Source of the DNA: Methylobacteriaceae bacterium
GTDB taxonomy: Bacteria; Pseudomonadota; Alphaproteobacteria; Rhizobiales; Beijerinckiaceae
DNA length: 9,443 bases
Assembly (NCBI GenBank): GCA_019247255.1
Contig: JAFAPJ010000588.1
Location: forward strand, 1-9,443
Direction of reading: 5' to 3'
The notes beneath the pieces were generated by a model. That model was given only the letters and a program-made list of their open reading frames with translations, did not search any database and was not told where the DNA came from. A program made the position numbers and the translations under genes. Positions 4,951-9,443 of the stretch are shown here, one piece after another (positions within the stretch are counted from its first letter, which is position 1; the number at the start of each line of letters is the position of its first letter).

Positions 4951-5892
4951 ATGGACGGCGAACGGGATGCCTTGTCGCGGCGAGGCTTGATGGGCGGGGT
5001 CGCGGGAGGCCTCGTGGCGAGCGCAGCCGGCGGCGCGGCCGCGCAGACGACGGCGTCCCCCGGGACGGGCCAGCCTCTCGCGGACCCGCGCAGCAAGTAC
5101 CCGAAGCCGGACCACGGCGAGACGAGCTACAAGGGATCGGGCCGCCTCGCGGGCCGCAAGGCGCTGATCACCGGCGGCGATTCCGGCATGGGCCGGGCCG
5201 CCGCCATCGCCTATGCGCGCGAAGGCGCGGACGTCGCCATCAACTATTTCCCGAGCGAGGAGCCCGACGCCCGTGAGGTCGTCGAGCTGATCGAGGGTGC
5301 GGGCCGCAAGGCGGTCGCGATTCCCGGAGACCTGCGCGACGCCGCCTTCTGCCGCGACCTCGTCCGGCAGGCGCTCGACCGCCTCGGCGGGCTCGACATC
5401 GTGGTCTGCAACGCCGCCCGCCAGCAATCGCGGGACTCCATCCTCGACGTGTCGGACGAGGATTTCGACGCCACGATGAAGACCAACATCTACGCGCCGT
5501 TCTACATCATCAAGGCGGCGCTGCCGCATCTCCGGCCGGGCTCGGTCATCATCGGCACCACCTCCGAACAGGCCTACGACCCGTCGCCCGAGCTCTACGA
5601 CTACGCGCAGACCAAGGCCGCGACCATGAACTACGTGAAGTCGCTGGCGAAGCAGCTGGGCAAGCAGGGCATCCGGGTGAACGGGGTCGCGCCGGGGCCG
5701 ATCTGGACGCCGCTCCAGGTCTCGGGCGGCGCCTCCATGGAGAAGCTCGAGAAGTTCGGCGGGACGACGCCGCTCGGCCGTCCCGGCCAGCCGGCCGAGC
5801 TCGCGAGCATCTATGTCCAGCTCGCGGCCGCCGATGCGAGCTACGCGAACGGACAGGTCTACGGGGCGGCGGGCGGCATCGGTCAGCCCTGA
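4951..5892 (+). CDS. Tat-exported SDR family oxidoreductase (YghA-like)
   Basis: This is a classical short-chain dehydrogenase. It has the cofactor loop TGGDSGMG (74-81), CNAA (153-156) in place of NNAG, Asn179, catalytic Ser205 and the Tyr218-x-x-x-Lys222 pair, and PGPIWTPLQVSGG (248-260). The core closely resembles E. coli YghA (remembered length 294 aa) and B. subtilis general stress protein GS39/YdaD. It probably reduces aldehydes or ketones with NAD(P)H; the substrate is unknown. The N-terminus differs from YghA: SRRGLMGG (9-16) is a twin-arginine motif, followed by a hydrophobic run and a signal-peptidase-like site, AAA before Gln32. It should thus fold with its cofactor and leave the cytoplasm. 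A strong Shine-Dalgarno site and a candidate EcfG promoter precede it. Its 3' end overlaps the convergent cupin gene by 10 bp. Confidence 0.9.
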   Translation: MDGERDALSRRGLMGGVAGGLVASAAGGAAAQTTASPGTGQPLADPRSKYPKPDHGETSYKGSGRLAGRKALITGGDSGMGRAAAIAYAREGADVAINYFPSEEPDAREVVELIEGAGRKAVAIPGDLRDAAFCRDLVRQALDRLGGLDIVVCNAARQQSRDSILDVSDEDFDATMKTNIYAPFYIIKAALPHLRPGSVIIGTTSEQAYDPSPELYDYAQTKAATMNYVKSLAKQLGKQGIRVNGVAPGPIWTPLQVSGGASMEKLEKFGGTTPLGRPGQPAELASIYVQLAAADASYANGQVYGAAGGIGQP

Positions 5893-6278
5893 TCCGCTCG
5901 CCCGGAGAGATGCGCGGTCTGGCTCTCGACCGAGCGTGTCCGGTCGGTGACGACGTCGCCCGTGTGGCGCGTCGCCGCCGGCTCGACGAAGAGGAGCCAG
6001 GTCTCCTCCGGCGCGACCGGCAGATGCTCCACGCCGCGCGGAACGACGAAGAACTCGCCGGCTCGAAGGACGACCTCCGACCCGTCCCGAAAGCGCAGCA
6101 CGAAGGTGCCCTTCTGCACGAGGAAGAACTCGTCCTCGTCCGCGTGGGAGTGCCAGACGAACTCGCCCCGGACCTTGGCGAGCTTGACGTATTGGCCGTT
6201 CGCCGTCGCGATCACCCGGGGCGACCAATGCTCGGCGATCGCCGCGAACTCCGCCTCGAGCTGCCCTTTCGCGTGCAT
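5883..6278 (-). CDS. Cupin domain-containing protein (mannose-6-phosphate isomerase-like)
   Basis: This 131-aa single-domain cupin carries both motifs. Motif 1 runs GEFVWHSHADEDEFFLVQKG (38-57), giving metal ligands His43, His45 and Glu50. Motif 2, GEFFVVPRGVEH (74-85), gives His85. Such small metal-binding cupins bind or convert small molecules; no substrate can be read. A polar tail of about 30 residues follows the barrel, rich in Arg, Asp and Ser. The start is decided by an AGGAGG six bases ahead of the second of two nearby ATGs; the first ATG touches the AGGAGG and is unlikely. It lies 11 bp after the DUF2000 gene in the same operon, and the DUF2000 stop overlaps its ribosome-binding site, so translation is likely coupled. 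The tail overlaps the convergent SDR gene. Confidence 0.88.
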   Translation of the reverse strand: MHAKGQLEAEFAAIAEHWSPRVIATANGQYVKLAKVRGEFVWHSHADEDEFFLVQKGTFVLRFRDGSEVVLRAGEFFVVPRGVEHLPVAPEETWLLFVEPAATRHTGDVVTDRTRSVESQTAHLSGRADQG

Positions 6279-6284
6279 CGCCAT

Positions 6285-6290
6285 CCTCCT
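6285..6290 (-). promoter_or_regulatory. Shine-Dalgarno site of the cupin gene, fused to the DUF2000 stop codon
   Basis: On the minus strand the sequence is TGAGGAGGATGGCGATG. The A of the DUF2000 stop codon (TGA) is the first base of a perfect AGGAGG, which sits six bases ahead of the ATG at 6278. This is a classic coupling arrangement and decides between the two in-frame ATGs. Confidence 0.75.
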
Positions 6291-6700
6291 CAGGGGTGAA
6301 ACCGCAAACCCTTCGTGACCTTGTCGACCTCGCGGCGATCGGCGTGGAGCGCGAGGCCGACGAGATCGAGCGCGTCCGTCGGCACCCGGGCGACGGCCGC
6401 CCGGTTGTCGGCGTCGTTGCCGGTCGCGAAGAGGTCGTGCGTGTAGATCGAGGCGCGCAGGTTCCGCTCGCGCGCCCGGCCGAGCGTCCGGGCGAGCTCC
6501 TCCCCGCTCGCCGCGAAGATCAGGATAGGCTGGCGCACGAGCGGACCGTAGAAGCGCCCCGACCCGTCCTGGTACGGTTCCCCGGGCAGCTCGGGATGGC
6601 TGCCGACGAGACCGCCCGCGAGGAAAGCCGTGACGTTGAGCTTCTGCCAGGGCGCGAGGTCCTCGCGCACCATGATCGCGACCTTGGTGTCGTAGCGCAT
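6290..6700 (-). CDS. DUF2000 family protein
   Basis: The 136-aa protein matches the DUF2000 family (PF09391) from end to end. The N-terminal strand YDTKVAIMVREDL is followed by APWQKLNVTAFLAGGL (16-31), a middle block FYGPLVRQPILIFAASG (50-66), IYTHDLFATGND (85-96), and the C-terminal HADRREVDKVTKGLRFHP. Solved family members, as I recall, have a peptidyl-tRNA-hydrolase-II-like fold, but no function is proven. It is cytoplasmic and heads a two-gene operon with the cupin. Its ATG shares the palindromic CATG at 6698-6701 with the start of the divergent AraC-family regulator. A GCAGGA four bases upstream of the ATG could serve as the ribosome-binding site. The frame stays open a further 52 codons upstream, inside the AraC gene, but that extension has no DUF2000 likeness. 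Confidence 0.88.
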   Translation of the reverse strand: MRYDTKVAIMVREDLAPWQKLNVTAFLAGGLVGSHPELPGEPYQDGSGRFYGPLVRQPILIFAASGEELARTLGRARERNLRASIYTHDLFATGNDADNRAAVARVPTDALDLVGLALHADRREVDKVTKGLRFHP

Positions 6701-7601
6701 GGATCCTGCGGTGCCCCGCCGCTCGGCCGATCGTCTTGAAGGATCGTGCGCGGCCGCTCCCGGCGACTGGCTGCGCGTCGCGCCGGACACAGGCCCGATC
6801 GAGCGCATCGAGGCCTTCTTCGCCGGACACGCCTTCGACCCGCACCGGCACGACACCTACGCGCTCGGCATCACGCTCTCCGGCGTGCAGCGCTTCGATT
6901 ACCGCGGCCAAGAGGCGAACAGCCTCGTCGGCGACCTGATCGTGATCCACCCGGACGAGGTGCATAACGGTCGCGCGGGCGCCGAGGCCGGTTTCCGGTA
7001 CCGGATGGCCTATCTAGAGCCGCGCCTCGTTCGGGAAGCCTTGGGCGACCGCGCCGGCGCCTTGCCGTTCGTGCGCCGGGCCGTGCTCGACGACGGCCGG
7101 CTCCGAGCCGCGCTCGCGGCGCTGCTGCGCGATCTCGATCGCCCGCTCGAACCCCTCGAAGCCGACCATCTCACCGCGGCGGTCGCGGACGCGCTCGTCG
7201 GGCTCGACCGGTCGGCGGCGCGCCACCGGCGCGAACCTCTCGCGAGCCGCGCCGTCGAGCGGGCCCGCGCCTATCTCGACGCCCATCACGGGCGGGTCGT
7301 CCGCTCGGACGAGCTCGAGACGGTCACGGGGCTCAGCCGCTTCGAGGTCGCCCGGCAGTTCCGGCGCGCGCTCGGCACGAGCCCGTACCGCTACCTTCTC
7401 ATGCGGCGCCTCGGGGCGGCGCGCGCTTTCCTGCGGGCCGGAGCCACGCTCGCGGACGCGGCGGCCGCGAGCGGCTTCGCGGATCAGAGCCATCTGACGC
7501 GCCAGTTCCGCGCGGCCTACGGCCTGCCGCCGGGGCGCTGGCGGGCGATGCAGAGGGGCGGCGGCCGCCCGGCGCCGCCCGGTCACGCCCCCGGCGCGTA
7601 G
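6699..7601 (+). CDS. AraC family transcriptional regulator
   Basis: The 300-aa regulator has two parts. Residues 25-110 form a cupin-like sensor with DPHRHDTYALGITLSGVQ (47-64) and GDLIVIHPDEVHNG (78-91), typical of the AraC_binding domain that senses a small ligand. Residues 184-284 form the paired helix-turn-helix DNA-binding domain: SDELETVTGLSRFEVARQF, then LADAAAASGFADQSHLTRQF, ending at GLPPGRW. A flexible Gly/Pro tail closes the protein. It diverges from the DUF2000-cupin operon and probably regulates it. The ATG at 6699 overlaps the DUF2000 start; a GTG at 6711 is the only other good choice and would leave a 10-bp gap. Neither has a strong Shine-Dalgarno site. The 3' end overlaps the convergent cyclase gene by 19 bp. 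The inducer is unknown. Confidence 0.92.
   Translation: MDPAVPRRSADRLEGSCAAAPGDWLRVAPDTGPIERIEAFFAGHAFDPHRHDTYALGITLSGVQRFDYRGQEANSLVGDLIVIHPDEVHNGRAGAEAGFRYRMAYLEPRLVREALGDRAGALPFVRRAVLDDGRLRAALAALLRDLDRPLEPLEADHLTAAVADALVGLDRSAARHRREPLASRAVERARAYLDAHHGRVVRSDELETVTGLSRFEVARQFRRALGTSPYRYLLMRRLGAARAFLRAGATLADAAAASGFADQSHLTRQFRAAYGLPPGRWRAMQRGGGRPAPPGHAPGA
6729..6747. promoter_or_regulatory. GATCGT direct repeat, possible AraC-family operator
   Basis: GATCGT occurs twice with a 13-bp period (7-bp gap) just inside the regulator gene, 29-47 bp upstream of the DUF2000 start. AraC-family monomers often bind direct half-sites, and this position is the promoter region of the divergent DUF2000-cupin operon. 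The half-sites are short, so chance is possible. Confidence 0.3.
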
Positions 7602-8881
7602 AGCTCTGTCTCGACGGCCCGGCCCGGCAGGGTCGCGCAGGCGACGGGGCGCCACTCGGCGAGGAGCCCGGCGCGCACGACCGCTTCGCGGGAGGCGAGC
7701 ACGGGCTCGCCGTAGGCCTTCGTGGCCTGCTCGATCCGGCTCGCGAGATTGACCGCATCGCCGAGCACCGTGAATTCGAGCCGGGAATCGTCGCCGATCG
7801 CGCCCACGAAGGCCTCGCCCGCATGGACCCCGACCCCGATCCGGACGGGCTCGCGTCCGGGCGTCCCGGCGTTGCGCCCCGCCATCGCGTCCCGGATGGC
7901 GACCGCGCAGGCGAGCGCCCGGCGGCTGTCGTCCGGATGCGCGTCGGGCACCCCGAACACCAGGAAGGCGCCGTCGCCCATGAACTTGTCGACCACGCCG
8001 CCATGCTCGCGCGCGGCCTGGCTGACGACCGCCCGAAAGCCGCCGATGAGCGCCACGACCTCGCTCGGCGGCAGGGTCTCCTCGAGCCGGGTCGAGCCCC
8101 GGATGTCGACGAACAGCAGAGCGACCTGGCTGCGGCGTCCCGCCGTCAGCTCGTCGAAGCGCCCGTCGGCGAGGAGCGGGGTCACCTCGTTCGGCAGGAA
8201 GCGGCCGAGATTGGCCCGTCGCCGCCCTTCCTCCTCGGCCCGGCGAAGGAGCTTGCGCCCGCGCGACGCCGCGAGCACCAGGATGCCGCCCGCGAGCGCG
8301 ATCATGAGGAGGCGGATCACGTTCGGTGGCGGCCCGTAGAGCGGCGCCAGCTCCCCGACGAGCGCGCGGCGCACCTCCAGCCCGTTGAACCCCGCATGGG
8401 CCGCGACCGCCACGAGCGCCACGAGCACGAGAACCGTCGTGAAGGCCTGGACCGCCGGGCGCAGCCGCAAGGCGCTCGCCGCCAGGAGGGCCGGGAAGAC
8501 GCCGACGATCGGCGCGACGGCCGCGAAATCGCCGGTCAGGCCCGCCGCATCGAGCGTGACCGCGAGGTTGCCCGACAGGATCGCGACGTCGACCGCGATC
8601 GTCAGATAGGTCACTCCCGGGCGCCACCGGCCCGCCCGGATCACGAGCCAGGCGACGAGGCCCGCGGCGAACAGGAGCACGAGCGTGACCTGCGCGGCCC
8701 GGATCTGCGCTCCGATCCCCGGCAGGTCGTAGTCGCTCGGGCTCGTCACCGCGAACACGCCGGCGAAGAGGATGGCGGCCGCCCCCATCCGGACGAGGCT
8801 CACCCGGCGCTCGGCCTCGCAATCCGCCTCGCGCAGGAGCGCGTCGAGCTCGTGACCGGCGCCCGCGCGTGCCTCGCCCAT
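7583..8881 (-). CDS. Membrane-anchored class III adenylate/guanylate cyclase
   Basis: The 432-aa protein joins a six-segment membrane domain (hydrophobic runs near residues 32-45, 64-81, 92-108, 119-139, 147-163 and 188-205) to a C-terminal class III cyclase domain (about 250-430). The linker NLGRFLPNEVTPLLADG is the usual helix before the catalytic domain. Metal-binding Asp259 (LFVDIRGST) and Asp303 (KFMGDG) are present, as are the base-selecting pair Lys299 and Asp375, which favours ATP. Transition-state residues Asn378 and Arg382 lie in LGDAVNLASR. It should be an active homodimeric adenylate cyclase making cAMP. The membrane part has no named sensor domain that I recognise. It lies 9 bp downstream of ccmG on the same strand, so the two are probably co-transcribed. 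The start is the ATG at 8881; no Shine-Dalgarno site is clear. Confidence 0.9.
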   Translation of the reverse strand: MGEARAGAGHELDALLREADCEAERRVSLVRMGAAAILFAGVFAVTSPSDYDLPGIGAQIRAAQVTLVLLFAAGLVAWLVIRAGRWRPGVTYLTIAVDVAILSGNLAVTLDAAGLTGDFAAVAPIVGVFPALLAASALRLRPAVQAFTTVLVLVALVAVAAHAGFNGLEVRRALVGELAPLYGPPPNVIRLLMIALAGGILVLAASRGRKLLRRAEEEGRRRANLGRFLPNEVTPLLADGRFDELTAGRRSQVALLFVDIRGSTRLEETLPPSEVVALIGGFRAVVSQAAREHGGVVDKFMGDGAFLVFGVPDAHPDDSRRALACAVAIRDAMAGRNAGTPGREPVRIGVGVHAGEAFVGAIGDDSRLEFTVLGDAVNLASRIEQATKAYGEPVLASREAVVRAGLLAEWRPVACATLPGRAVETELYAPGA

Positions 8882-8890
8882 GGTCGGAGC

Positions 8891-9443
8891 TTAAGGCGCG
8901 GCCGCCTGGCGCACCTGCTCCAGCAAGGGCCCGAGGGTCGCGGCGGTGATCGGCTCGACCTGCCTGTGGCGGACGCGGCCGTCGGGCCCGATCACGAAAG
9001 TCTCGGGGACGCCGTAGACGCCCCATTCGATCGCGGCCCGGCCCGAGCCGTCGACCCCGACCGCCGCGTACGGGTTGCCGAGCGCGCCGAGGAAGCGCCG
9101 GGCATTCGCCTCGCCGTCCTTGTAGTTGATGCCGACGAGCCGCAACCCCGGGGCGCGGGCGAGCTCGAGCAGGAAGGGGTGCTCGAGCTGGCAGGGTCCG
9201 CACCAGGAGGCCCAGACGTTGAGGACCGTGACCCGGCCGTCGCGCAGCTCGGCCGCGGCGAGCCCGGGGACGGGCTCTCCGGCGGGCGTCTTCAGCCCGG
9301 CGAGCGGCGGCAGGTCGAGGGACGGGGCGGCCTTGCCGATGAGGGCGGAGGGCAGGCGCGACGGGTCGCCCGCGCCGAGCCGCAGGGCGAAGAGCGCCGC
9401 AAGGCCGACGAAGACTGCGACCGGGAGCAGCAGGAGCAGGTTC
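8891..9443 (-). CDS. ccmG: CcmG/DsbE thiol:disulfide oxidoreductase (cytochrome c maturation), start outside window
   Basis: The gene's 5' end lies beyond base 9443; 183 residues are visible, close to the full family length, so only a few residues are missing. The visible protein begins with a membrane anchor (residues 2-20). A CcmG-like stretch PSALIGKAAPSLDLPPL follows (31-47). The thioredoxin-fold core carries NVWASWCGPC (75-84) with the redox pair Cys81/Cys84, GINYKDGEANARRFL, and the cis-proline motif YGVPETFVIGPDGRV. It is membrane-tethered and acts in the periplasm, reducing apocytochrome c or the heme-handling proteins before heme attachment. The ccmC and ccmD genes would be expected just upstream, outside the window. 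The downstream partner is a class III cyclase 9 bp away. TlpA-type proteins are similar, but the GVPETF and KD.EA features favour CcmG. Confidence 0.88.
   Translation of the reverse strand, partial: NLLLLLPVAVFVGLAALFALRLGAGDPSRLPSALIGKAAPSLDLPPLAGLKTPAGEPVPGLAAAELRDGRVTVLNVWASWCGPCQLEHPFLLELARAPGLRLVGINYKDGEANARRFLGALGNPYAAVGVDGSGRAAIEWGVYGVPETFVIGPDGRVRHRQVEPITAATLGPLLEQVRQAAAP

Noticed and set aside
4048..6228. A 726-codon open frame on the minus strand
   Set aside because: It runs antisense to yciB, HNH and the SDR gene, is dominated by Arg, Gly and Ala, has no recognisable domain, and is explained by the GC-rich third-position bias of the real genes.
6279..6965. Long upstream extension of the cupin frame, which would fuse it to other sequence
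   Set aside because: It overlaps the DUF2000 gene and the 5' part of the AraC gene in the wrong frame; a perfect AGGAGG sets the cupin start at 6278.
7014..9203. A 729-codon open frame on the minus strand
   Set aside because: It is a shifted-frame shadow of the cyclase and ccmG genes; both of those have full catalytic motifs in their own frames.
1..9443. CRISPR arrays, tRNA or rRNA genes, insertion sequences, toxin-antitoxin or phage defence islands
   Set aside because: I saw no spaced repeats, no terminal inverted repeats with target duplications, no transposase or integrase, and no tRNA-like cloverleaf; the Uma2 and HNH genes alone do not make a recognised defence system.

Overview
The window is very GC-rich (about 70% by eye) and almost fully coding. 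Genes are short, tightly packed and often overlapping, with few strong Shine-Dalgarno sites. The gene set points to an alphaproteobacterium of the Hyphomicrobiales, most plausibly Methylobacteriaceae or Salinarimonadaceae: tandem Uma2 nucleases, a HlyU-family protein, septation protein A, a CcmG near it, and an EcfG-like promoter. This placement is inferred from gene content and base composition, not from a database search.

Left part, + strand (1-4863): the tail of a probable dienelactone hydrolase; a short core-MetE methionine synthase; two tandem Uma2-family nucleases of identical length (193 aa each); a small HlyU-family protein; a class IV-like histone-deacetylase-family amidohydrolase; septation protein A (YciB/IspZ); and a 126-aa HNH nuclease that appears to start at TTG two bases after yciB. 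Middle part: a Tat-exported YghA-like short-chain dehydrogenase on the + strand, behind a good candidate EcfG general-stress promoter. It meets, tail to tail, a minus-strand DUF2000-cupin operon. An AraC-family regulator diverges from that operon, and the start codons of DUF2000 and the regulator share one CATG. Right part, - strand (7583-9443): a CcmG/DsbE thiol-disulfide oxidoreductase, cut by the window edge, followed 9 bp downstream by a six-TM class III nucleotide cyclase.

How they fit together: yciB and ccmG belong to a conserved neighbourhood in Rhizobiales as I remember it, so the HNH-SDR-cupin-DUF2000-AraC-cyclase stretch looks like accessory content between them. The AraC regulator probably controls the DUF2000-cupin operon. 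The SDR is probably a stress-induced periplasmic oxidoreductase. I see no tRNA, rRNA, CRISPR array, insertion sequence or prophage gene, and no gene-free stretch over 300 bases. I did not find an obvious new defence system. The most unusual points are the shared CATG start, the Tat-exported stress SDR, the core-MetE without a visible MesX partner, and the ccmG-cyclase pairing.
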